DNA from: Myrica gale
Lineage: Eukaryota > Streptophyta > Magnoliopsida > Fagales > Myricaceae
Direction of reading: 5' to 3'
DNA: 64,000 nt
Assembly: GCA_963930655.1 (NCBI GenBank)
Contig: OZ005621.1
Coordinates: 10,527,001 to 10,591,000 of the forward strand
The translations under genes were made by a program, and so were the position numbers. The notes under the pieces were generated by a model, which made no database searches, was not told the origin of the DNA, and saw only the letters and a program-made list of their open reading frames with translations. This document shows, piece by piece, positions 49,401-61,900 of the stretch (position 1 is its first letter; each line of letters begins with the position of its first letter).

Positions 49401-50244
49401 TGAGAAGTTTTATGTTAAGTCAAGTCAAGTTAAGGGCTCTGGTCGGTACCGTACCATCAAGATGGACTCTCATACCGAAGAAAGGTTGGGTGAATCCTAA
49501 GAAGTGAGTGCAACTACACTGAAGGACAAATGTGAGAAGGTGTGGACCTCCAAGGGTCGTGTCTAGTCATCAGGCCTGGGGCCACTTCAAGGGCTAGTTT
49601 GACCAAATGAAATGTCCCAAAGGGTAAGGGAGACGGTTTCGATGAGAACGCATAACCTTGACTCCAGGGGTTAAATGGAGCGTAAGTAGCCCACAGGTCA
49701 AGCAGTAAACATTTCCAAGGACCTTGTGTCAATTTCAAGGACATGTCTTAAGATCAAGAGCACGTGCAACCATGAAACATGCATGTGCATCATGATTTAC
49801 GACTTCCCATGATATTCATATTCAAGTTTTAATAGTTTAGAAAAAAAAAAGTTCAAGTTTTAAGATCATGTTTTCAAGTTATGTTTTTCCCTTACTGAGT
49901 CTTTTTTACTCACGTTTTTTTAAAACTGTATCATTCCAGATGACTCAGGTGAAGGAAGTCAGGAGGACTATCTGACTTAGAGAGAAGACATCTTATATTT
50001 TGTTGGAGTGACGGTTGACCGTTGTGGTCCGTCACTTAGATTATGTGAACCTTTGTGTTATGTAATTAAGATACTAAACCTCTTTTAAGATTTATTATGT
50101 AAGGTTAGTCATGAGTTTGGCCAGTCTCTCTCTCTATCCCTTTTTTTTCTTTCCGCTGTTTGTATTAGGAGGTTCGCTGGAGTTAACCTTTGGGGTTGCT
50201 TGCGGCTGTCACGGTCCCTACGGGATTGCGCTTGGGGCGTAACA
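46468..50244 (+). mobile_element. Solo LTR, 3.78 kb, long-LTR Gypsy-like
   Basis: The unit begins TGTGAGACCCCGAACTTC and ends CTTGGGGCGTAACA, that is TG...CA. It is flanked by a 5-bp direct repeat, CAACT (46463-46467 and 50245-50249). No internal coding region or second LTR is present, so it is a solo LTR left by recombination between the two ends of an element. The length and the end style suit long-LTR plant Gypsy elements of the Tekay/Del chromovirus type, which is an inference. It sits inside the integrase region of a Copia fossil, and the host sequence on either side is continuous apart from the 5-bp duplication. Confidence 0.9.
48606..48828. repeat. CGCTCGA/GCTCGAGCG minisatellite within the solo LTR
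   Basis: Four degenerate units each contain a CGCTCGAC-like half followed by CGCTCGAGCG. The palindrome GCTCGAGC recurs near 48633, 48698, 48746 and 48810. The block is far richer in GC and CpG than the surrounding LTR and has no clear counterpart in the related LTR at 53007. Confidence 0.85.
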
Positions 50245-50249
50245 CAACT

Positions 50250-50944
50250 GAATGCAATCTCCCCATAAATGAAGAAATAAGTTTGCTTGAAATCGAAGAG
50301 CTCTAGCAACTTCGAGAATATAACGATATTTGCACCCAACAACACAATTTTGTTAAGGTGTGTCAACACAACTATGTTGATGTATAATACCATGAGAGCT
50401 ATAAAAACTTGTCATAAGAAATTCAGCTCTATTGTGTGAATGAAGTTGTTTAACTTTGAGGTTAAAATGTGTTTGAACTAAACTTAACAAAAGATTGTAA
50501 AATGGTTTGGGTTTGAGATTTACGTGTTATCAAATAAACTCAAACAAACTTTGTACAATCATCAACGATGGTAAGAAAAAATCTGAACCTTCAAAAGCTG
50601 GAATTGAGAAGGGTCCTCAAATATCACAATGTATAAGATCAAACTTATATTGAGAATTTTGAGAATGAATAAGAAATTGCAATCTGCTTTGCTTAGCTAA
50701 GGGACATACATTATAAATGAAATTAGAAGTCATTTTAAATGCAGGTAGTTGTTTATTGAACAAAGACATGCAAGAAAGAGAAACATGGTCAAGTCTACAA
50801 TGCCAAGTGTGAGTAGAAAGAGAACCAACTGAAGAGAGAACACATGTAGGAGACTAAAATGGTAGCAAATGATATAAGCAATTGATAGCTTTACCCACTT
50901 CAATCGACATCCATGTGTTCAGATCTTAAATAAAACAATGTGTA
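50250..50944 (-). mobile_element. Copia integrase N-terminal part (fossil)
   Basis: Minus-strand sequence between the solo LTR and the protease region corresponds to the GAG-pre-integrase and integrase core of the Copia fossil, in broken frames. It continues at 46467 on the other side of the solo LTR. Confidence 0.6.
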
Positions 50945-52338
50945 TCAAGAAACATGAGTGAGTTTATTGGCTGAAATTAAATTGAAATCAAAAGAAGGGA
51001 TATAAAGCACATTATGCAAAACAAAAATGTTTGTCAGTTCCAATGTGCTGACATGTGTAATAGAAGCAAAAGATCCAATTGAAAGTTTGACAAATTTATG
51101 AGGAATAAGAGAGGTATTTGTAAACATAGAGAGATAACTGACCATATGATCAGTAGCTCCCATATCTATGATCCAAGGATGTAGAGTAGTAAAGTTTGTA
51201 GGTAAGTGAATATTACCTGCAATATTATGAAAGGTGTAAAAAGTAAAGAACATGTCATATATGAGCTCGAAGTGCTTGCTAGAGGAGAATTTGACAAAGA
51301 TTCAAAGGCTGGTTTTATGAGGTGCATCAACTGCTAATATTGCTCTTGTGTAATTATAAGATTGGGAACCTCACTGTCATTACCTTGTGGTACAGAAACT
51401 TCGTTAGTTGAAGAATTTTTCAAACGATTAAATATATAACCAGAACAATATCCATGAATTTTATAGCACTTATAAATGGTGTTGTGCTTGAATACTGCAA
51501 TGGCTACAAACAAGTTTATCTTTAAGAAAAAGATTTATTAACTCCAGTCTTGTGATAAGGTCGATATGGTGCAGAATTATGCTGACTTATGAAAGCAACA
51601 ACTTCAAAGTTTGGTTTTGTCATGGAACAAACTTCAAATTGTTGTTGTTCTTGTAAAGCCAAAGAGAAAACCTTATTAATTGGGAGCAGAGGATCCATAA
51701 GGAGAATTAGACCTCTTACATGTGTAAAAGTATCATTACGTCTCATAAGAAACTTCATTACATATTCTTGTTGTTGATACTATGTAATATCCTCCAAACC
51801 ACCATAAGTACAGGTTGGAATTGATCAAAAATTGATTAATTTGTCTCACAATCCTTTAAGCTTTGTGTAATACACATTAATTAGGATATCATCTTGTGAA
51901 AGATTAGCCATGGACTTCTAAAGTTGAAAAACTCAAGGTCCATTAGATTGAGAGAACCTCTCCTTGAGGTCTATCTATATATATTGTGTTGTGTTTACAT
52001 AAATGATACTAGCAGGTAGATCTTTCGATAATGAATTCAACAGCCAAGATAACACCGTATTATTGCAGCGAATCCAAGCAGTAAGCTTTGGATCAGCATA
52101 AACAAGTTTTAACAAAGATCCATCAAGAAATCCTATTTTATTCTTTGCACTGAGAGCCATAGTCATAGACCGACTCTAGGTGGAGTAATTTTCTTCAACA
52201 AGCAACTGTGAAACAAGAATAGAACCTAGATTATCATCATGATGCAAAAAGAAAGGATTTGAACAATCCTCAACAACGATTAGATACCTTCGAAGAAACA
52301 GGGGTTTCATAAGACGTCATTTGAAAGCAAGAAAAATT

Positions 52339-52350
52339 GCTCTGATACCA
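52339..52350 (-). other. Copia primer binding site
   Basis: The minus strand reads TGGTATCAGAGC directly after the LTR end. This is the standard plant Copia primer site complementary to initiator methionine tRNA. Confidence 0.88.
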
Positions 52351-52593
52351 TGCAAAGTTAAAAAACAACAGAGTACAAAGGTATGAAGGAAGCGAGAGGG
52401 GAGAAAAGAAGATCTAATCTGTATTGAATAAAAAAGTGATATCTTACATTTGTACAAGACTTCCACCCTTATATACATAATACAAAGCTAAAATATGTTA
52501 TACAACGAATCTAACTTGCTAACTAATTAACGATATTTACATGTAAGATTAGCTGAGCTGAGCTGGAATTGTTGATGATGAGTCATCTCTACA
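52351..52593 (-). repeat. 5' LTR of the Copia fossil
   Basis: On the minus strand the 243-base unit starts TGTAGAGATGACTCATC and ends TTTTTTAACTTTGCA next to the primer site. It contains a TATA box (GTATATAAGGGTGG, near 52475) and a CT-rich leader ending in CTCTGTTG. The short length is normal for Copia. Confidence 0.8.
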
Positions 52594-53006
52594 ATTTTGA
52601 ACTATGCTATGAAGTATGATTTTCTGTTTTAGATAGATGACAATGTTTTTACATGTGTTTTATACGTAATATACAACCATATATTATGTCCTTAGTATAG
52701 ATATCGTCTAGTTTAATCCACATCGAGAGTCGAGTTTATTAAGAGCACACAAGGACATTTTGAAGGATATTTCTTAGTTAAGATCAAATTAAATTTGATA
52801 TTTTATTTAAAAACAAAAGGAGCCAGAATGGTGTGAGGCTTTCTATGGGTTAATGTTTTCATTTGTTACTTTTATATGTTATATATGTTTGTCTTTTGTC
52901 CACGACCTATCTTTTGTCAGCACGTGAGCCATTAAGAGAGATGATTTGCTCTAGTTGTGTATCTCACTCACAGCCCTCACCAACTGCCTCTAATTTGATC
53001 TCCTTT
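52594..53006. other. Spacer between two retroelements, nothing recognised
   Basis: AT-rich sequence between the Copia LTR and the next LTR copy. No supported frame, repeat or RNA gene was seen. Confidence 0.5.
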
Positions 53007-56000
53007 TGTGAGACCCCGTATTCCTTTTTGCTATTTTCCTATGTATTTGTTTTTAATTTAACTCAAGGGGCCATATTTTTGGCCAATGTATGACTTAACC
53101 TTAATGCTTATGGTATTTTTGTTTTAATATTATTGTGAAACTTTATTGGTGCAATTCTATTATTTTCCTAAGAGCCGAATTTTTCCAAGGTACCTTTCTT
53201 TTATAAATTAAATTTTCTCATTTGCTTATAATTATGCCACCATGATTTACGAAATTAAATATATGAAGAGAATTTTATTTCTCATTGCCAAAATTCTCTA
53301 AGTAGAAATCATTGCATAATAATCTATAGTTATGAAATTTATGTTGAGCATATGGATTATTTTGTGTCTTTGATTAGGTAACCTTAATCACCATTAGGTA
53401 GCCTTAAGCATCATTAGAAGAATTAAGTGATAAGTTGATAGATTATAGGAAAGCTTGATAAAGAATTTAAAAGATAAGTTAGTGTGCTTATTAAGGAAAT
53501 ATGTTAGTGGGCTTATAAGAGTGATAAGCTAATGTATTTATAAAGTAGATAAGTTAGAGTGAATATAAGAGAGATAAGCTAGTGTGTTAATGGAGATAAG
53601 CTATTGTGTCTATGAGATAAGTCAATGTGCCTATGTGATAAGAGAATGATAAAGTGGAGAGCAATAAAGGTTTACGTGAAAGGCAAAGAGCAAGTTTGAA
53701 TTGGCTTTGAGTGATTCACGTGAAGGCCTTGGGAGCAAAGATAAGAAAAAGACAAAATGAGATAAGGTGGCATTGTATCATAGGCTGCCACCCATGCACC
53801 CAATAGCCTTGGACGGAGGAAACAAGGTTGTTCCCTTGCCTTGCACGTGAAGCCCTCCCTCACCACATATTCATTCTTTCACTTCATTTCAGTCCACCAT
53901 TCATTCGCATAACCTCTCTTTGCTTAAGCTCTCCCTTGTGGCCGAACCTCTCCCCATTTCAGCTTAGCTTTCTCTTGACCGAAACACACCATCTCCAACA
54001 CATTTGGCTCTTTCATTCACATCAACTCATCCTTGCTCAACTTTCTCTTTTTCTCTTGGCCGAACCACTTCAATCTCCAAGCTTTTCCCTTATTTTTCTT
54101 CAAGCTTCCAGCAGCTGTTTCATCTCTTTTCCCTCACCTCAAGCTTCATCACAACACCTATATACTCTCATCTCAGCCTTGGAAGCCACCTAAGTGTGTG
54201 GAACCGAAAGTTTAGAGGTAGAAGGTCCTGGTGTTAGCCGAGTGCCATAGTTGGAGTTAGAGGTAAAAGTTTTGGTTTTGCATGTGCTGTTCTTATTCTT
54301 TTTCCTTCATAGGTTCTGATCTTGTATATTTTTATGCTAGGTCCCAGCTCTTGACTTCAGCACAGCAAGGTAGGGTTGGATTCCTTGGTTAGCAAGAGGA
54401 TTTTGCATGGCCGAACCTTGCATGTTTCTGTTTCCCCTTTGATTTGGCCGAATATCTCTTGCTTTTACTTGAATATTTGTTAGATTTAATAGATGAGAAG
54501 TGCTAAGATGTGAATGGACAAATGCATGTGAAAATGATTCCGAGATGTGAAAGAAAATGCATGGGAAAATGAGATGTGGTAAGTCTAGGTTTCGGCATTT
54601 GATGGTTATGTTTGGCCGAATGATTTTTGTTGCAAGATCTTGGTTATATTTTGATTAGCACCTCTTAGGTTGTGAAATTGGTTGCTGGAGGATGGGATTA
54701 TATGTTTGGATGTGTAAAGGATTGCATGCATATGGGTTGTTGGTGGCCGAATGGATTAGACTTGAAAACTAGGTTGATGGTCGAATGATTGGAGTTAGAA
54801 AACCCTAGGTTGATGTTAAGGTTTGGTTAATTCTTGAATGCAATTAGAGATCACTTAAAAGATCAAGATTAGAGGTTCATTAATGATGTTGTAAGTGTTA
54901 AGTTAAGATGGAAATAAACCTTAGGTAATATAAGAATAACAAATGAAATTATGATGCAAGTATATATGTAAAATGTTAATGACCGAATAGATGTAGTTGC
55001 TTAAAAAAAGTTTATGGTGAAATGTAAAACCTAAGAATCTTATGCTAAGAAGAGTGCCACGGGTTGGATGAAAGATGGGGATATTAACCATGGATTAGCC
55101 ATGATTAGAGTTGGATAAGATGAACTACTAAGTTATCAAATAATGACTTTTATGTATGAAGTAAAGAAGATGTCAACCTTGGATTAAAGCACTTAATAGC
55201 TTGCTGTTTGGAGTCCTGAATAAGATATGGAAATAATTGGAAGGAAGCCATGTAAGTATGTTAATTAGGGCCTCGGTCAGCAGCCTAACTTAAGGGATTA
55301 ATGTGAAGTGGAGTAAATCAGCAAGTGTAGAAGATTAAATTGGTGAATTTGATGGACATTAGGGTTGGTTAGGTTTAGAGCAAGGTAATGGAGTTATTCA
55401 CCCTATTAGTTGCTGTTTTGAGGTTAGGATCTTATTATGTTATGTTGTATGTTGATTGCTTTCTTCAAGTATTTTATAAAAGTTTAATTAAGTAATCCTT
55501 TGAAAATAAAATAGTATTTTCAAGATATGTATCCTTAGTAAAACCGAAACAATTTTAAGCGTTTCTTTAAATGTTTATGTAATTAGATTCTTAAGCGTCT
55601 AAGTGAGATATTTGAATCGCTTGTAGGCGAACTTCATACCAATACTCAAAGGAGACCAAGGTAAGTGGAATGTAAGTGGAGTTATACTTTTTACAAAACT
55701 GGAATGATACACTGTATGATTTTACATGAACAAGCATGACATCATAAGTAAGCATGTCATGGCACGAGCATTGCATGATTTTCTAAAGAGATTTTTATGC
55801 AATGACATAAGAGAAGTTTTAAGATAAGTCAAGTCAAGTTAAGGGCTCTGGTCGGTATCGTACTATCAAGGAGGGCACCTATACCGAAGGACAAATGCGA
55901 GAAGGATGGGTGAACCCTGGAGGTAAGTGCAACCACACTGAAGGACGAATGCGAGAAAGTGTGGACCTCCAAGGGTCGTGACTAGCCACTGAAGGACGAA

Positions 56001-56165
56001 TGCGAGAAGGTGGGCTAGTTCGACCAAATGAAATGTTCTCAAGGGTAAGGGAGACGGTTCAGATGGGAACGCACAACCTTGACTCCAGGGGTTAAATGGA
56101 GCGTAGGTAGCCCACAAGTCATGAAGGAAATATTTTCCAAGGACCTTGTGTCAATTTCAAGAACA
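53007..56165 (+). mobile_element. Second copy of the long LTR, 3' end replaced
   Basis: It begins TGTGAGACCCCGTATTCC and follows the solo LTR at 46468 through the same landmarks: the GGCCAATGTATGACTTAAC phrase, the repeated GATAAGCTA... tract, the CT-rich leader (53900-54150), AAACTGGAATGATACACTG, and TTAAGGGCTCTGGTCGG at about 55840. Similarity stops near 56165, after TGTGTCAATTTCAAG. The final 470 bases of the LTR, including the GGGGCGTAACA end, are missing and other sequence follows. The two copies differ often enough to be of different age or subfamily. No coding region. Confidence 0.8.
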
Positions 56166-58065
56166 AGAACCTAGAGAGTGACACCTATGATGGCTAGGAA
56201 GCAAGACAAATCAAATCTAGAAGCACGACAAATCGATGCAAGAAGCACGACACAAAAGGTTAGGACCTATGTAGCTCGAGGTGTCGACCGCCGGTGGACC
56301 TAGGCGGCGACTCATCAAACCTATAGGGTAAATTTCGGCCATAGGCATGCTCAACTGCTGCTTGGGGTGGCTAGGTGTTGTCTTGTGGTCGGAGTAGCCT
56401 TTTGACTCATTGAAGCTAGTAAGACACGTGTCGCGATGTGACGAATTAAGTTTGGCTATAAATAGGGGTGGCCGACCATTTAAACTTACACCATCTCATC
56501 CTAAACTTGTGAGTTAGCTTTAAGATTAAGAAGGAAGTGAAGTAGAAGCAATGAGGAAATCGTTTAGTGAAGATTAGTGAAGATCAATTGCGCTTAGAGG
56601 TAAAGTTTAGTTGGTTATCTTTGATTTCGATTAAAGTTTTCAAGATGATTATTGTGAATCTCTTGTATGTCTTATTCTAAACATTCCTGATGTTATTAGC
56701 ATTATTCTATTCTTCCTATTGTTCTTGATGTTCTTCGTGTTCTTGATGAAGAACGAGCTTGTCATTTCGAAAAAGTATCATTTTCAAAGTTCGATTCGTT
56801 TTCAAGTTGTTTTTCAACTTTGATTCGTTTCTTTTCAAAAAAAGTTCCAAAAGTTGTTTTTCAAAGCTTGAACATATTTCTTTTGAAATATTCCTTCTGA
56901 TTTCAATACTTTTTTATGTCAAAATGAGTATTTTCTACGTGATGATTAAGCCGGTTTTTAACCGAGAAATCAAAGTGTTGTTTTCTCTTCATAACACTTT
57001 CATTTGAGAATTGTTTTATAATGTTGTGAGGATGAAAGCGAGTTAAGGTGTTACATATCATAAATGAGATGTATGGACGTTGATATGAGACATGCATACT
57101 TAACTTGTACGTTGAAAGAAATATTTTGATGTTCAAGTGTGGTTAAGTTGTTGCATATCATGAATGATATGTATGAGTGTTGACATGAGACATGCATATT
57201 TAACGCATACTGTGAAAACGTGACAGTATTGTGAAGAAGAGAATGTGTTCACTTGTTGTGACATTCTGGCCTCTTCGTAGTACGCGGAAATATCCTTTGT
57301 TAGGATAACTCACTCTGGGAGTTTAAGATTGTATTGTGCTCTGGAAGTACTGCTGCAAAGATACGAAAGGTTACTTGTAACCCGTCACTCTGACCAAGTG
57401 ATTTACTCTGGGAGTAAGAGTAGTGGTGATTGAGAATGGAAAAAGGAAAAGAACATTTTTGAGAAAACTGAGTCTTTTCATTTACTTTTTTATTCTGTTA
57501 AGATTTTATTGTTGAACAGGTTTCTTCAATATCTTTTATTGTATCTGCTATTCTGTTGTACTAACCGCTGGCTTTACTGAGTCATTTGGACTCACCGTTG
57601 TTTGTTAAATATTTTCTTTAGCAAATGTCTGAGGTTTATTTAGGTGAATGCACCAAAGACATTCAACATGACTTTATCACTCTGGAGTTGACTTTTCGTA
57701 TCTATGTCACACGTGACCTAGATGTTCTGATAGAGAGGCCAGGCCATAGGTGGATTACTCCGCACTCTGATAATTACGTCAATATCTCGGACTTGGATAA
57801 CATTGATGATGAAGATTAGAGATCTTCAATTTAATGCTATCTTAGTTTTTCCGTTGTAGTGTTCTTATTGTACTGTAGTATGTATATTATAGAAAGTTGG
57901 TCATCTTTTGTAATACCTCGGTATTAATAAAAATGTCCTACTTATATTTTTGTTTAATATCTTGTTGCTTTGTCGATCCTCCCACTGGTCATAATCTCAG
58001 TCTAATAGCGGCGTTCATTACTATAAGACAACGCTTGAGGTTTTGACGGTCCGGGCTATTAGAAT
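56166..58065 (+). mobile_element. LTR-like block of a second family
   Basis: This block has a TATA box (GGCTATAAATAGG, near 56460) followed by leader-like sequence, the phrase TACTGAGTCATTTGGACTCACCG in pieces at about 57577, and an ending GACGGTCCGGGCTATTAGA near 58048-58065 that recalls Gypsy LTR ends. It parallels the 3' part of the solo LTR in layout but not in sequence. An open frame (57625-57819) ending in acidic residues has no recognised domain. The block starts exactly where the preceding LTR copy breaks off. Confidence 0.5.
57041..57217. repeat. Degenerate tandem repeat, period 100
   Basis: The phrase GTTACATATCATAAATGAGA...GAGACATGCATACTTAAC recurs as GTTGCATATCATGAATGATA...GAGACATGCATATTTAAC exactly 100 bases later. 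Confidence 0.8.
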
Positions 58066-58816
58066 TAATATGTTTGATGCTTCCAACCCTAAATTATCTT
58101 GAACTTCCCCTCATTTGTATTACAATCACGTAGAGATAAAAGAAAATTACTACACGTATCTTAAACTCAAATCCATAATTTTTGACCTTCTTACCTAAAA
58201 CAAATCTTACTTGAGTCTAGATTGGTACATAATTTTAAAACTCTACTAAAATGAGTTTTAAACACATTTCTAAGTAATACTGAAGCCTAGGATTTCCTGC
58301 CTGCTTCCACGTTCCTTACCTGACTCAAGGTCCGTCTTGATCAGAGCATTGATATGAGCACGAGTTCCCTTGTTACCCTATAAATTTTAGGACATGCTAT
58401 TCACATCATTTGACATTCCAAGTTGTAGTTATTAGTTACTATCTCATGTTAATGAATTTTTTGGGTATTCAAAACAAGTTTGCTAAAATTTTGATTGAAA
58501 AATATTTTCTGCACCCAAATCACAGGTGTAATTTGTAGGCAAATTTTTAATTTATAAACCTAACTCACTCAAAATTTTCGTTAAAAAATAAAAAAATAAA
58601 ATAACATTCAACACTTTCTCTAAAAAAAAATATAATAAAATTATAATCAACCTCCAATTTTACAATATTTTAAAAAAATTCATAAAATTTTGTTCACAAT
58701 TCCTCGTCAGCACCTCAGAGTGGGCTGTGGAGGGAGGAAATTTCCAGCAACGAAAAGAGGAAAAGAATCTAATTCCCTTAGATCTAAACCACCCCTGAGC
58801 AAAACCACTCCTTTAC
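58066..58816. other. Intergenic region upstream of the prenyltransferase gene
   Basis: AT-rich sequence with A-rich runs near 58570-58680. No coding region. The last 130 bases are richer in GC and probably form the promoter and leader of the next gene. No convincing TATA box was seen. Confidence 0.45.
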
Positions 58817-58880
58817 ATGCAGAGCACAGCAGTTTCTCTTTTTCATTCTTTCCGAGTTGGAGTTGGAGTTGAGCGACTGA

Positions 58881-58910
58881 GTGGGAGTGGGAGTGGGAGT
58901 GGGAGTGGGA
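58881..58910. repeat. (GTGGGA)5 microsatellite in the leader
   Basis: Five perfect hexamers, followed by an imperfect GTGCGA, lie just before the start codon at 58925. In the coding frame they read Ser-Gly repeats, so they become part of the protein if the upstream ATG at 58817 is used. Confidence 0.9.
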
Positions 58911-58924
58911 GTGCGAGAGAGGGA

Positions 58925-61900
58925 ATGGACTCGGTTGAAGGCAGAGCTCAGAGGATCCCACTGAGGCAGAGGCCCGAGTGGTCCGACGTGACTCCGGTTC
59001 CCCAAGATGACGGTCCCAACCCGGTCGTCCCCATCGCCTACAAGGAAGACTTCGTCGAAACAATGGACTACTTCCGGGCCGTCTACCTTGCTGACGAACG
59101 CTCACCCCGCGCTCTTCGCCTCACCGCCGAAGCTATTGACATGAACGCCGGCAATTATACTGTAACTATCACTCTCTCTCTTTCGTTTTGTTATGATTTT
59201 GGAGAACTAAGATTTTCATAATGGTTTTCAAGAGGGATTCGGATGCAGATGTAATTGTGTTATTCATATACTTCAGTGGATTCGTACGACTGTAATGGAT
59301 GCTAGACGACAATATAATCTTATTGTAAAGTACTCAGTTGTTATATAACCATTCCTGAGAATCATTATATATCACCAAGTTCCCCAATGTTCACCTTATT
59401 GAACGAAGCTTTCATGACTATTTAATGATAAGATGTTGATTTCAGTGTTCGAAAATTAGATTATATAGATAATGAAATTTCTTCAGCTTTGATTCTGAAC
59501 ACTAAAGAAATGACTTTCCCAAATTCAGAAGGGCATTAATTGGTAAGAGCAAGGCGAGTTCAATATTTTTACAATCTTTTAACTGAGGATGCTTAGGGTA
59601 AAAGGGTATTGTGAAAGGAAAGAGCAAAGGGAAATGCTTGTTGCATGAGTGTCCCAAATGCCAGGGTAGTACAATGGCCTAGAGATGTTGCTTTAGAGAT
59701 TAGACGATGTCTTCAAGTCTTTTTAAGAGGAGAGAAAGTTGGATACCCTGCTTCTCTACAACATACCATTTGCTTTTCTTAATTCTCCTTTTGTCCCCTT
59801 TGTTGGCACACTCAATAGGTAATAGGGGTGAATACCAAAAAAAAAGTGGAAATCCAATACACTTATATGGTATTTCTCTTTAGTTTAGGGGTGAATACCA
59901 TAGAAAGCTTATATGGTGTTTGTAAACCTCCCATAATTTGGTTTGTGGGAGTTGGTGAAAAAGTGGAGAGAGTGATGATTTGAGTGAATTTTTTTATGTT
60001 TATTGTAATGGAAAGAGATAATTTGATAGGGAGAGAGATTATTTTCTTGGCCAAAATTTTGGTTTGCAAAAACCACTTTAGTAAGATAAAAGGAAAAAAA
60101 ATGTAAGGATGACTCTGTTAGTAGTTTCTTGGCCCTTAAGTCTGTTCAAAGATGTTTCAATATGGCCTATGAGCTCCATGTTGGAGGGTGAGACTATGGG
60201 TGGAAGACCCATATGTCATACAGGAGCATAGAGAGGATTTAAGAATTGAGGAGTGGAAAAAAGGGGTTGGAGTGATGGGATGCAAAAATTGAATAGAAGG
60301 AAAACATAAAGCATTTCAAGAAGTTTATGGGCACCTAGGCCATTTTCTTGGAGCCATCTCTGCTACCACATGCGCTTAACTCCTTTTTTGAGCTAATCAT
60401 AGATAACCTCTTATCATAGACTCATAACCCGTCAATAGGTGATGTTAGAAGCCTAGGTTCTGCTTTTTGATGCTCTGCTCCTACCGTCAGTGTTATTCTG
60501 TTCGAAGTCCTTTTCACCTATTCCTTTGTTGGCTAGTTTCTAATTCCCCACCTGTGGAAGAATGGTACAAGAACAGAAGAAGTTACAGATAACTGGGAAC
60601 TGTTATGTGATAAATAGCAGAGAAGATAATCATTCTTCATAAACTTCATTAAAAATTACTTAGAAAATATTCCACTTCTCATTCAACAGTAAATGTCGAA
60701 CAGATTCTGATAGACAGTAAAACCTCATACTTTGTATAAATATTTTTACTCAAATAGTTAACGACTGAAAGTGTTGCCGAATTTAACAAATCTTAAGTTT
60801 ATGTAAATTTGAACAATTTTTACTTGTTGACAACTACAGTTCTCTTTTCTGCCAATGGGCAACTTTGGATTAGTAACCCCTGTTGTCACATGTGCAAGTT
60901 TGAAATGGCCATTTGTATGACTTTTTTTTGTCTTCCAATCTTATGCCCTTGTCAACAATAGTAAACCCTAGCTACTTTGCAAATTGCTCCAACGCAACAA
61001 GTAATTCAATTTCATTGTGTTTACTTTGTTTTTAAGATAACTACTCTTCATACCAGGGTGTGTATACTTTTATTCCTCCAAGTGATGTGCTTGAATATTG
61101 GACGTTCGTGTGTGAGTTAGTAAAATATGGGTTTGGGTATGACATTTTATATCAGTTTGACCTAGTTCTTGACATTCACTTGAATGTTCTGTTTCGTTCC
61201 ATTGTGTTTGCTTATCCTTTATGTCATATATTATAACAAAATAGCATGGTTGGAACCTTACATATGATATAAACAATATAGACTATAGGCTGCACTAGGT
61301 AGCTTGGAAATGGTGTATTTCCTAGCAAGCACCTGCACCCTTGACATGCCATATATGAAAATGTCTGTGGAGGAGGTCACGTCTTATCTTATACATGAAC
61401 TTCTTCTTGACCCTTCGGTTTCATGCTAGAATTTGTTCATCGATTTCAAAGGAGTTGAACTAAGAATGCTTCTATATTTTGTAGGTGTGGCATTTCAGGC
61501 GTTTAATCCTTGAGGCTCTTGATGTTGAGTTGCATGGTGAACTGGATTTCATTGAGAATATTGCTAGGAGTAATTCCAAGAACTATCAGATATGGTGAGC
61601 CATATCTCTACATATTACTCTTATTTGTTTTCCTTTGTAATAATGTAAAACAGATTTTGTACTATACAAAGATGTATTAAAAACCTGAAGGTGATATTGT
61701 ACGTTGAAATAAGATGCTGTCAATACATTGAACTATAAGTTGTTTACATAAATGGAACCTTTTATTAAAACCTATTTTTGACCAGCCTTCTGAGAGCTAG
61801 GGATAGCAGCATGGAAGATTCAGTTGCCCGTACTTCTCTCTGAATCATTTACATGGACTCTTATTTCAGATCTGAATTCAGTTGAAGGATGTCATTGAAA

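Larger units (their letters stand above)
46090..52593 (-). mobile_element. Ty1/Copia retrotransposon fossil, split by a solo LTR
   Basis: A 5' LTR (52351-52593), primer site, gag region, protease and the start of integrase lie to the right of the solo LTR (50250-52593). The rest of integrase continues to its left (about 46090-46467). Landmarks on the minus strand are gag-type CNNTVLSWLLNSLSKDLPAS, the protease site WIIDMGATDHM, and integrase KSPYELLFSNPPSYTRLRVF followed by GCLC. Reverse transcriptase, RNase H and the 3' LTR are not in the window, so the copy is 3' truncated. It carries several breaks and looks old. The solo LTR at 46468-50244 inserted into it later. Confidence 0.85.

Noticed and set aside
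57625-57819. 64-codon frame with an acidic end
   Set aside because: It lies in LTR-like sequence with no known domain and no sign of coding constraint that I can judge by eye.
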